The notes beneath the pieces are model-generated. The model had not been told where the DNA came from, did not search any database, and saw nothing but the letters and a program-made list of their open reading frames with translations. Shown piece by piece: positions 1-4,964 of a stretch of DNA of 6,300 nucleotides. The position numbers and the translations under genes are program-made. The DNA lies in assembly GCA_001780385.1 (NCBI GenBank), contig MFGW01000078.1, forward strand, positions 13,687-19,986. Reading direction: 5' to 3'. Every line of letters begins with the position of its first letter. Positions within the stretch are counted from its first letter, which is position 1. This DNA is from Candidatus Fischerbacteria bacterium RBG_13_37_8 (GTDB lineage: Bacteria; Acidobacteriota; HRBIN11; MFGW01).

Positions 1-35
1 TTCATTTCCTTAAAGTCGCCTTTTAAGAATATAAT

Positions 36-82
36 AAAAAAACCACAGAGCTTTAAACGAGCCTCGCTCGTTTAAAGCGGTT
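36..82 (-). terminator. Probable intrinsic terminator of the methyltransferase-GNAT-M20 operon
   Basis: A perfect 13-bp inverted repeat (arms 50-62 and 66-78, 3-nt loop) lies about 130 nt past the M20 stop codon. Read on the minus strand, the stem is followed by TCTGT, then GGTT, then a T-run (the A-run at 36-42 on the plus strand). The GGTT can pair with AACC on the other side of the stem (41-44 with 79-82), so the full structure is a 17-bp stem with a 5-nt one-sided bulge running straight into the T-run. There is no T-run on the plus-strand side, so it is directional. The bulge makes it non-canonical. Confidence 0.6.
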
Positions 83-206
83 CAAGGTTCAAGATTAGAA
101 AGAGCGCCGATTTGTTTCACCTTGAACACCCTTAAATTTTCTTGCCAAAAATACACTAATTTCATGATCAAGGGACTAGTCCCAAATTTAATTATGTAGG
201 AGTGTG

Positions 207-1310
207 TTAAGAATAAAGGCATAGGTCAAAGTAAAGTTCAGTAGCGCTTATAATTTGCGATAGGGAAATTGATTCATCTGGTGTATGAGCTTGTTCCAGG
301 CTGCCCGGTCCCAGAATTATGGGACGAAATCCTGATTTCCAGAGAAAGTTAGCGTCTGAATGACTTGGAAAAGGAGCCGGATTCCATGCCAACGAATGCT
401 GCTTGTATATTTTCTTCAATGTTTTAATTAGCGGACCGGTTTCAGCTAGTGAATAGCCGCTAAAGATGGAAGAAAACCGCATAGTTGTTTTCAGGGCATT
501 TTGAGAAGATGTGGCGATACATGATAATTCATCAAGTTCCGCTACAATACTTTCCAGTGGTATGCCGGGTGGCACATGAATATCGAGCCATGCTTCGCAG
601 CGTTCTGGTGCAGCAAAACCTACACGCATGCTCTCCAGGTCACGTATATTAACCACGACATCCGTTCTTTTTACCTCGAGATAACTGATAATATTGGTTA
701 GCAATAACAAGAGTGCATGAACTGCACTTTCTCCACGATTCGCCATGGATGCATGCATGCGGCGCCCTTCAGATAAAAACTGCACTTCGAGGTACCCATA
801 ACTGCCGAGACATGGCTGCAGATCAGTCGGCTCACCGATAATTACCCATGGAATATTGTATTGTTCGACAAATTTTGCTGCGCCATCTGCATTTTCTTCT
901 TCACCTACAACGAGTGCTAAAGCTGCCGAAAGCTTGCCGGAAGTATTCTGCCATGCGGCAACATACGCTTCAATCATGGCAGCACAACCACCTTTCATAT
1001 CCGCTGCACCTAATCCACTTATGACATCCCCTTTGATCTGAAATCCTGAATGTGTATATTCATACGCCGCTACAGTATCAAGATGTCCCATGAGCAATAT
1101 CTGCGGTTCTGCAGTGACAGGCATGACTATAAGATTGTAACGATTATCATCAACACGCTGCCGCAGTGCGGGCAATCCCTGGCGCTGTAAATATGCATAG
1201 AGATAATCAAGCAGATCTTCCTCTTTGCCCGAAGGACTATAAATATCTATCATATGCCTCAGCAAGCGTTTTAATCTTTTAAGATCTATTTGATTCTTTT
1301 CTTTAGACAT
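207..1310 (-). CDS. M20 family zinc metallopeptidase (ArgE/DapE/CPG2-like amidohydrolase)
   Basis: A 367-residue cytoplasmic protein with the complete two-zinc active-site set of the M20 family: GHLDT with H76 and D78; the bridging Asp in GAADMKGG (D104); an acidic run at 137-139, E138 probably being the general base and E139 a metal ligand; E160 in IGEPTD; and the final ligand H342 in QAHTPDES. The dimerisation-domain His is H186 in MHASMANRGES. Known family members hydrolyse N-acyl or peptide bonds of amino acids (acetylornithine, succinyl-diaminopimelate, LysW-lysine, dipeptides); the substrate here is not determined. The usual GRG before the bridging Asp is GLG. Its ATG lies inside the last codons of the upstream acetyltransferase gene (8-nt overlap), and I see no good Shine-Dalgarno, so translation probably depends on coupling. 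It is the last gene of a three-gene operon. Family is certain; the specific enzyme is not. Confidence 0.9.
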   Translation of the reverse strand: MSKEKNQIDLKRLKRLLRHMIDIYSPSGKEEDLLDYLYAYLQRQGLPALRQRVDDNRYNLIVMPVTAEPQILLMGHLDTVAAYEYTHSGFQIKGDVISGLGAADMKGGCAAMIEAYVAAWQNTSGKLSAALALVVGEEENADGAAKFVEQYNIPWVIIGEPTDLQPCLGSYGYLEVQFLSEGRRMHASMANRGESAVHALLLLLTNIISYLEVKRTDVVVNIRDLESMRVGFAAPERCEAWLDIHVPPGIPLESIVAELDELSCIATSSQNALKTTMRFSSIFSGYSLAETGPLIKTLKKIYKQHSLAWNPAPFPSHSDANFLWKSGFRPIILGPGSLEQAHTPDESISLSQIISATELYFDLCLYS

Positions 1311-1869
1311 TATGTTTAATGTAGCTTTTTGCTTTATGCGATAGTTTTGCTTTAACTTTACGTTGCTTTTGTTTTTCCGTGAGATTAAGTGTCATATAAA
1401 CATGTTCTTCTGGATTGCCAAATCCTACCTTCCTGAAAAATTTCAGTGCAGGTTCATTATCGGCTTGCGTATCAACCAGCAGCATTCGCACACCCTCTTC
1501 CAGCATGACATTACGGAATTGATTGAAGAGACGTGTAGCGAGACCTTCGCGTTGATAGGCACGTTCTACTCCTAACCATACCAGGTACCCATAGCTCCAC
1601 GCAGAATGTGTTTTATAAACTATCGTACCGAGAGCAAAACCTATTATGCGCTTGCCTTTTGCTGCAACGAGACATGTTTCTTCATCTCCGAGGTATAAAC
1701 TGACAAGTTCCTGTTCATCCCATGTGCGGTATAAATTAGGTGTAAACTCTGAAGTGAATAATTTTTCACCAAGCAAAAATACGCTGTGCAAATCTTGCAA
1801 TTCCATGAGCCTGATAGTTATTCCTGTATTTTTTCGCTCATGATATTTTTTCTCATTACATATAGTCAT
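1303..1869 (-). CDS. GNAT family N-acetyltransferase (RimI-like fold)
   Basis: A 188-residue soluble protein expected to transfer an acetyl group from acetyl-CoA to an amine. The acetyl-CoA pyrophosphate-binding motif A is at 99-114, with the Q/RxxGxA core as Q106 R107 E108 G109 L110 A111. Motif B is the strand and helix at 129-150, ending in the typical DNEPALKFFRKVGF with N138, A141, F144 and G149. The last 25 residues form a strongly basic tail (many Lys and Arg) that goes beyond the usual fold and may bind an acidic partner. The ATG overlaps the methyltransferase stop by 4 nt (ATGA) and has a GGAG site 7 nt upstream (1877-1880), so the start is secure. Placement between a methyltransferase and an M20 deacylase suggests action on a small molecule or amino acid derivative rather than on ribosomal protein, but this is inference. 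Confidence 0.87.
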   Translation of the reverse strand: MTICNEKKYHERKNTGITIRLMELQDLHSVFLLGEKLFTSEFTPNLYRTWDEQELVSLYLGDEETCLVAAKGKRIIGFALGTIVYKTHSAWSYGYLVWLGVERAYQREGLATRLFNQFRNVMLEEGVRMLLVDTQADNEPALKFFRKVGFGNPEEHVYMTLNLTEKQKQRKVKAKLSHKAKSYIKHNV

Positions 1870-2543
1870 TCTTTTTCTCCGGTTTTCTTTTTGCCGATCA
1901 TGTTGATTAATACTGGTGGAAATGAATACGGATAATCAAACACAGCAGGCAGTAGTTTCAGTTTTCTATTTATGTAGATAAATGCGGCAGTAAAATAACC
2001 ATATTGTTTAAGTTTCAAACCTTGCGACATGGATAATTCCGAACGGAACATAAGCCTGTCAAGAGGCTTAAATTCGCCTTCCTTGCTGGTACAAAGTAAG
2101 CCGGGGTGAGTTTCGAAATCTAATTCAGGGAAGAGTGTTTTTATGCCGTCTGGTGTGAAACGCCAGTAATCAGCCGGGAAATCATGAATTTCCCATGAGA
2201 AAGGTACACTTATAAAAAGGAGCCCACCGCATTCTAACAGATGCGTTGTGTTCTGTGCAAATTTGAATGGAGCGTGGCAGTGCTCAAGCACACTGAAACA
2301 AAAAATAGTTTTGAAACGTTTTTGTTGCATTTTGTCATCGATAATTTCAAATTCATCTGTCATATCAAGAACAATATCGACTCCTTTACCATCCTGCATA
2401 TCGACACCAGTATACTCATGACCTGGAAATATTGATCTGAAATCAGGTGGTTTCCCATAATCCCTGCTTCCAATTTCAAGGATGGGAGATTTTACCAGTT
2501 CAGCGTTCTTCTCCACAAAATGTGCCTGGTTCATATTACCCAT
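1866..2543 (-). CDS. Class I SAM-dependent methyltransferase (Methyltransf_11-like)
   Basis: A 225-residue protein from the ATG at 2543. Near the N-terminus is the SAM-binding motif I, ILEIGSRDYG, followed by the acidic strand-2 end GVDMQD, an Asp-containing VLDMTD, and the motif FCFSVLEHC typical of SAM methyltransferases acting on small molecules or lipids. Then comes GGLLFISVPF with the DYWRFTPDGI signature common in Methyltransf_11-type proteins found in glycan and secondary-metabolite loci. The C-terminal third is hydrophobic and aromatic without a clear membrane segment. A TTG 12 nt upstream would also open the frame, but it sits on the Shine-Dalgarno itself (GGAG, 6 nt before the ATG), so the ATG is preferred. 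First gene of the operon; it overlaps the acetyltransferase start by 4 nt. The methyl acceptor cannot be deduced. Confidence 0.87.
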   Translation of the reverse strand: MGNMNQAHFVEKNAELVKSPILEIGSRDYGKPPDFRSIFPGHEYTGVDMQDGKGVDIVLDMTDEFEIIDDKMQQKRFKTIFCFSVLEHCHAPFKFAQNTTHLLECGGLLFISVPFSWEIHDFPADYWRFTPDGIKTLFPELDFETHPGLLCTSKEGEFKPLDRLMFRSELSMSQGLKLKQYGYFTAAFIYINRKLKLLPAVFDYPYSFPPVLINMIGKKKTGEKE

Positions 2544-2549
2544 GAGAAG

Positions 2550-2553
2550 CTCC
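2550..2553 (-). promoter_or_regulatory. Shine-Dalgarno GGAG deciding the methyltransferase start
   Basis: On the minus strand GGAG is followed by 6 nt (CTTCTC) and then ATG at 2543. The alternative TTG start at 2555 shares its last base with this site and could not use it. Confidence 0.75.
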
Positions 2554-2580
2554 AATATCTGCTATTTCGCATTGTCTTTT

Positions 2581-2608
2581 ATTGTACTTGATTTTTGCTT
2601 ATTTTCAA
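2581..2608 (-). promoter_or_regulatory. Sigma70-type promoter for the methyltransferase operon
   Basis: On the minus strand TTGAAA (2603-2608) and TACAAT (2581-2586) are separated by 16 bp, each one base from consensus. Transcription would begin near 2574, about 30 nt before the methyltransferase ATG. It lies between the hairpin repeat pair and the gene, so the operon can be transcribed independently of the NDK-SGNH pair. Confidence 0.55.
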
Positions 2609-2620
2609 AATAATGGACAG

Positions 2621-2703
2621 TGTAGGGGCAGACCAATGCGTCTGCCCTTGCGTAGCAATCCTCGGCAATTGTAGGGGCAGACCTATGCGTCTGCCCTTGC
2701 GTA
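2621..2703. repeat. Tandem pair of 34-bp REP-like hairpin repeats
   Basis: Two copies (2621-2654 and 2670-2703) differ at a single base (A2635 versus T2684) and are separated by 15 bp. Each begins TGTAGGGGCAGACC and contains an 8-bp inverted repeat, GGGCAGAC/GTCTGCCC, around a 6-nt loop. The only difference lies in the loop, so the stem is conserved. A T-run is absent on either side, so these are not classical terminators, although they may stabilise or attenuate transcripts between the SGNH gene and the methyltransferase operon. From memory, similar GGGCAGAC-type palindromes are dispersed in several environmental bacterial genomes; not checked here. Confidence 0.85.
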
Positions 2704-2742
2704 ATAATCCCTAACGGACTATAAGAAGCACCCCCTCGATCG

Positions 2743-3336
2743 TCAATTATTATTATTCAACTCAATGTTGAAATACTTAAGCATAAAATCAGAAACCGCT
2801 CGTGCCAGAAGTTGATTGCCGTGAGTCGTCATATGCACACCATCCGGCATTAAGCAAGTACCAATATCATTATTCATGATCACGGAATGAAGATCATTGA
2901 TAATAATCCCTGCATCAAGCATTATTTCATAAGCAGTACTGTTATATCGTTCAACATCTTTTTCATATCGGTTGAATTCTTTTATTGCATTGTGTCGTTC
3001 GTCAATGACAGGTGTTGTGGTTGCCCAAACAACTTGTTTTTTCGCACCTTGCAGCTTTTTTATAATGGTTCGAAGGTTATTTGCATAAATGTCACAAGAT
3101 TGTTGATAGGTGCGAGTATCACGGAAAAATTTTAAATCATGCAGACCACAATTTATATGAAGCAAATCAGCTTCAGGATTTATCATCCATTCATCTATAT
3201 TTCTTAATAGATTTGCACTGTCTCCGCCATTTTCTGGAATTCCTAATATATGAACCTTATCAATTAAGTATTGCTGTACAAGAGGGCGATAGCCCATGCA
3301 TATTGAATCACCGATAAGAAGGATAGTGGGTTTCAT
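2743..3336 (-). CDS. SGNH/GDSL hydrolase (esterase/lipase-like), small
   Basis: A 197-residue single-domain protein from the ATG at 3336. Block I is ILLIGDSICMGY, nucleophile Ser11; block II has the oxyanion Gly in ENGGDS (37-38); block III reads NCGLHDL (62-68), with His66 where the classic GxND has Asn; block V is PDGVHMT with catalytic Asp165 and His168. Relatives hydrolyse esters of acyl chains, acetylated sugars or phospholipids; the substrate here is unknown. There is no signal peptide, so a cytoplasmic location is expected. A TTG at 3378 would add 14 residues that overlap the NDK gene and are not part of the fold. The protein ends in four Asn encoded by an (AAT)4 run. It starts 13 nt after the NDK stop, so the two are probably co-transcribed. 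Confidence 0.85.
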   Translation of the reverse strand: MKPTILLIGDSICMGYRPLVQQYLIDKVHILGIPENGGDSANLLRNIDEWMINPEADLLHINCGLHDLKFFRDTRTYQQSCDIYANNLRTIIKKLQGAKKQVVWATTTPVIDERHNAIKEFNRYEKDVERYNSTAYEIMLDAGIIINDLHSVIMNNDIGTCLMPDGVHMTTHGNQLLARAVSDFMLKYFNIELNNNN

Positions 3337-3349
3337 TTTCAGGATTCTC

Positions 3350-3781
3350 TTAATAGACAAGAGAATGGGTTTCGGCAAAATCGAGGAAGAAAAATGCTAT
3401 TTCTCTACGCGCGGAATCTTTTGAATCAGAACCATGAATAGAATTTTGTTCCACGTTAAGTGCAAATTCTTTACGAATTGTATTAGGAGCTGCAGCTTTA
3501 GGATCAGTGGCACCCATTAATTTTCGCAATTCTTCGATAGCATTTTCCTTACTTAAAACCATGAGAACGACCGGGTATGATGTCATGAATGCGCACAAAC
3601 TGGAAAAGAAAGGTTTCTCCTTGTGCATATGATAGAAAGATTGTGCATCAGGAATTTTTAAGTGCTGTAATTTCATTTCTTCAATGGTGAATTGATTTTC
3701 TTCCAGTCGCGAAATAATTTTTCCGATGAGGTGTCTTTTAATGGCATCGGGTTTGATAATAGCCAGCGTATATTCAATCAT
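3350..3781 (-). CDS. ndk: Nucleoside diphosphate kinase
   Basis: A 143-residue protein, the normal length for bacterial NDK, which moves the gamma-phosphate of ATP to other nucleoside diphosphates through a phosphohistidine. It shows the N-terminal TLAIIKPDAI with the nucleotide-binding Lys10, the KPFF segment, Arg86 before the LMGATDP loop, Arg103 in TIRKEFA, Asn113 and the active-site His116 in NSIHGSDS, and the closing REIAFFF. All core catalytic residues are present. One family-unusual residue is Tyr69 in TSYPVV, where most members have Gly (TSGPVV). The start is at the ATG at 3781, which has GGAG 5 nt upstream and matches the family N-terminus. An upstream in-frame ATG at 3820 would add 13 unrelated residues and lies upstream of the predicted transcription start. 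First gene of a two-gene unit with the SGNH hydrolase. Confidence 0.95.
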   Translation of the reverse strand: MIEYTLAIIKPDAIKRHLIGKIISRLEENQFTIEEMKLQHLKIPDAQSFYHMHKEKPFFSSLCAFMTSYPVVLMVLSKENAIEELRKLMGATDPKAAAPNTIRKEFALNVEQNSIHGSDSKDSARREIAFFFLDFAETHSLVY

Positions 3782-3786
3782 GGTAA

Positions 3787-3790
3787 CTCC
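3787..3790 (-). promoter_or_regulatory. Shine-Dalgarno GGAG deciding the ndk start
   Basis: On the minus strand GGAG is followed by TTACC and then ATG at 3781 (5-nt spacer). No comparable site precedes the upstream in-frame ATG at 3820. Confidence 0.75.
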
Positions 3791-3820
3791 ATACGAAACA
3801 TTAATTATTTGCAGAGGCAT

Positions 3821-3849
3821 ATTGTAGAAGAGAATGCATCATTTTGCAA
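3821..3849 (-). promoter_or_regulatory. Sigma70-type promoter for ndk-SGNH
   Basis: On the minus strand TTGCAA (3844-3849) and TACAAT (3821-3826) are 17 bp apart. The -10 is one base from consensus and the -35 matches 4 of 6. Transcription would start near 3814, about 33 nt before the ndk ATG and downstream of the alternative ATG at 3820. The -35 lies about 10 bp from the end of the long palindrome. Confidence 0.5.
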
Positions 3850-3859
3850 GAAAAAATTC

Positions 3860-3953
3860 AACCGCGAAGAACGCGAAGAAAAAAAGAAGAGCCAAAAATA
3901 TTTGAAATTTTCAAATATTTTTGGCATTTCTCTTTTTCGTGCTCTTCGTGGTT
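3860..3953. repeat. 94-bp imperfect palindrome, MITE/REP-like, between two genes
   Basis: The core is a perfect 17-bp inverted repeat (3891-3907 and 3909-3925, arms GCCAAAAATATTTGAAA) around one central base. Outside it, the flanks pair again over about 20 bp (3860-3880 with 3933-3953) with a few mismatches, joined by an A-rich/T-rich junction with a 3-nt offset. The left outer arm contains two perfect tandem 9-mers, CGCGAAGAA, and the right arm carries the complementary CTTCGTG pattern. Two of the outer-arm differences are G.U pairs if the plus strand is transcribed, and the one A.C mismatch (3871/3942) would be a U.G pair in minus-strand RNA. It contains no open reading frame. It could act as a strong stem or terminator downstream of the DUF457 gene, or be a dispersed non-autonomous element. 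Confidence 0.85.
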
Positions 3954-4003
3954 TATTCTTTTTAGGTTTTGACTTGTTCGGGATAGGAAATAGGGAATAG
4001 TTA

Positions 4004-4573
4004 TTAATGGCTATGTTTTATTTTTGAAAAATGGGAATAGAGTTCTTTTCGCCATCTTATTGCTATTACAAGAAGGAAAGGAAGGATGAGCAAAATAGTT
4101 TCAGAAGCTAATGCATAAAAATTCTCTTTACGGATTAAATCTAATACTGTGGCTTTTGATACTGGTAAAAAAAATGGCTGTGAAGAAATATAATAGGCAT
4201 TAGAAAAGGGCCAGAAAAGCATTAAGCCGTAGGGTGGTTTTAAATCGTATGCAAAGAAGTCCGCCAAAAGATGAAAATAGTATAGCAAGCAGAAAAGGAA
4301 TAGTAATTTAGTGTTAATTTTGTGTTTTCTTAAAATAGTGTATACGACATAACCGAGAGAAAGGAAAATGGGAGTGAATATGCTGTGACTGAAGGTATGG
4401 TGAATGGGAGGAGTACGGATAAAGAGATCCCATGCCACATCGATGTCTGGCAATATAGAAATAGCGATAATGAATCCCAGTATGAATTTTTTATGGGCGA
4501 TAATATAATCCTTGCTGAGATAAATTATTGCGATGGTCGTACTTATCAATGTATGGGCGGCTGGTGTCGGCAT
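4004..4573 (-). CDS. DUF457/YdjM-type membrane-bound metal-dependent hydrolase
   Basis: A 189-residue integral membrane protein from the ATG at 4573. The N-terminus MPTPAAHTLIS matches the family start and supplies H7. Conserved metal-ligand candidates follow: LPDID (D43, D45), HHTFSHS (H58, H59, H63), and FHLLAD in a membrane helix (H101, D105), then the family segment LMLFWPFS. About four hydrophobic helices are visible (roughly 31-41, 66-80, 90-105, 157-173), with a basic, His-containing tail. Family members are annotated as inner-membrane metal-dependent hydrolases; the substrate is generally unknown. An ATG at 4600 would add nine residues, but it falls at the predicted transcription start and lacks a Shine-Dalgarno. 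GAAAGGA (4585-4591) precedes the chosen ATG with a rather long 11-nt spacer. Single-gene unit, divergent from the protease gene. Confidence 0.83.
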   Translation of the reverse strand: MPTPAAHTLISTTIAIIYLSKDYIIAHKKFILGFIIAISILPDIDVAWDLFIRTPPIHHTFSHSIFTPIFLSLGYVVYTILRKHKINTKLLFLFCLLYYFHLLADFFAYDLKPPYGLMLFWPFSNAYYISSQPFFLPVSKATVLDLIRKENFYALASETILLILPFLLVIAIRWRKELYSHFSKIKHSH

Positions 4574-4603
4574 TTTATTCGCAATCCTTTCAAAGAACAT
4601 ATT

Positions 4604-4633
4604 ATTGTATTAGAAAAGCCTAATCATTTCCAA
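4604..4633 (-). promoter_or_regulatory. Probable promoter of the DUF457 gene
   Basis: On the minus strand TTGGAA (4628-4633) and TACAAT (4604-4609) are 18 bp apart. The -10 is one base from consensus and the -35 matches 4 of 6. Transcription would start near 4597, which excludes the upstream ATG at 4598-4600 and supports the start at 4573. Confidence 0.45.
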
Positions 4634-4675
4634 TATCATAGGTAAGAGGAAATTGGATTCCTGAACAAATATTGC

Positions 4676-4704
4676 TTGACATGGGATTATGAGTAGATTA
4701 TTAT
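4676..4704 (+). promoter_or_regulatory. Sigma70-type promoter directed to the protease gene
   Basis: A perfect TTGACA (4676-4681) is followed after 17 bp by TATTAT (4699-4704), one base from consensus. The overlapping TATAAT at 4702-4707 is 20 bp away, too far to be the partner of this -35. Transcription would begin near 4711. Confidence 0.6.
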
Positions 4705-4953
4705 AATAGTGAAGAGTATTTATATAAAAGATATAAGAGAGCAGTATTATATAAGTTGCTCAGGTGTTGACAGGAATAGATTAGAAAGAGTAGAACGTAC
4801 GATTGCTGAGTGGTGAGTTTTAATTAGAAGCAGAGAGTAGAAGGTATGTTTTATTCAATAAAAGGGCATGTACAGCAGAATGTGAGAGGGATAATATTAT
4901 CTGTAGAATGGAAAGGGATAATTATTATTTTTTTCATATTCAAAAAATAGCAT

Positions 4954-4958
4954 GGAGG
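4954..4958 (+). promoter_or_regulatory. Shine-Dalgarno GGAGG of the protease gene
   Basis: GGAGG is followed 6 nt later by ATG at 4965. It is the strongest ribosome site in the window and fixes the start of the long open frame. Confidence 0.85.
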
Positions 4959-4964
4959 TAATTT

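Larger units (their letters stand above)
4574..4964. other. Divergent intergenic leader region between DUF457 and protease genes
   Basis: About 390 bp without a confident gene. It is AT-rich at both ends and purine-rich on the plus strand. It contains the DUF457 promoter on the minus strand and a good plus-strand promoter at 4676-4704, leaving an untranslated leader of roughly 250 nt before the protease. A second TTGACA (4767-4772) with TAGAAC 18 bp downstream is a weaker plus-strand candidate. A 34-codon open frame at 4846-4950 has a hydrophobic C-terminal half but no convincing Shine-Dalgarno. No strong hairpin or known riboswitch pattern is evident. Confidence 0.6.

Noticed and set aside
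80..127. Inverted repeat GTTCAAGGT/ACCTTGAAC as a regulatory hairpin
   Set aside because: Nine-bp stem with a 30-nt loop and no gene downstream; compatible with chance.
172..183. Palindrome GGGACTAGTCCC just past the M20 stop as a terminator
   Set aside because: Only a 4-bp stem with a 4-nt loop and no T-run; the 50-78 stem is a much better candidate.
856..1843. Short plus-strand open frames within the M20 and GNAT genes
   Set aside because: Antisense shadows of confidently identified minus-strand genes; no family motifs.
2544..2555. TTG start for the methyltransferase
   Set aside because: It overlaps the GGAG ribosome site that serves the ATG at 2543.
2621..2703. CRISPR-like array (two near-identical 34-bp repeats)
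   Set aside because: Only two units with a 15-bp gap, too short for a spacer; each repeat is itself a strong hairpin of REP type; no cas gene in view.
3337..3378. TTG start adding 14 residues to the SGNH hydrolase
   Set aside because: It overlaps the end of ndk, and the GDS block already lies at residues 9-11 from the ATG at 3336, as expected for the family.
3782..3820. Longer ndk start at 3820
   Set aside because: No ribosome site, outside the family N-terminus, and upstream of the predicted transcription start.
4574..4600. Longer DUF457 start at 4600
   Set aside because: It coincides with the predicted transcription start, and the family N-terminus begins at the ATG at 4573.
4676..4707. 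TTGACA paired with TATAAT at 4702
   Set aside because: The 20-bp spacer is outside the usual 16-18 range; TATTAT at 4699 gives 17.
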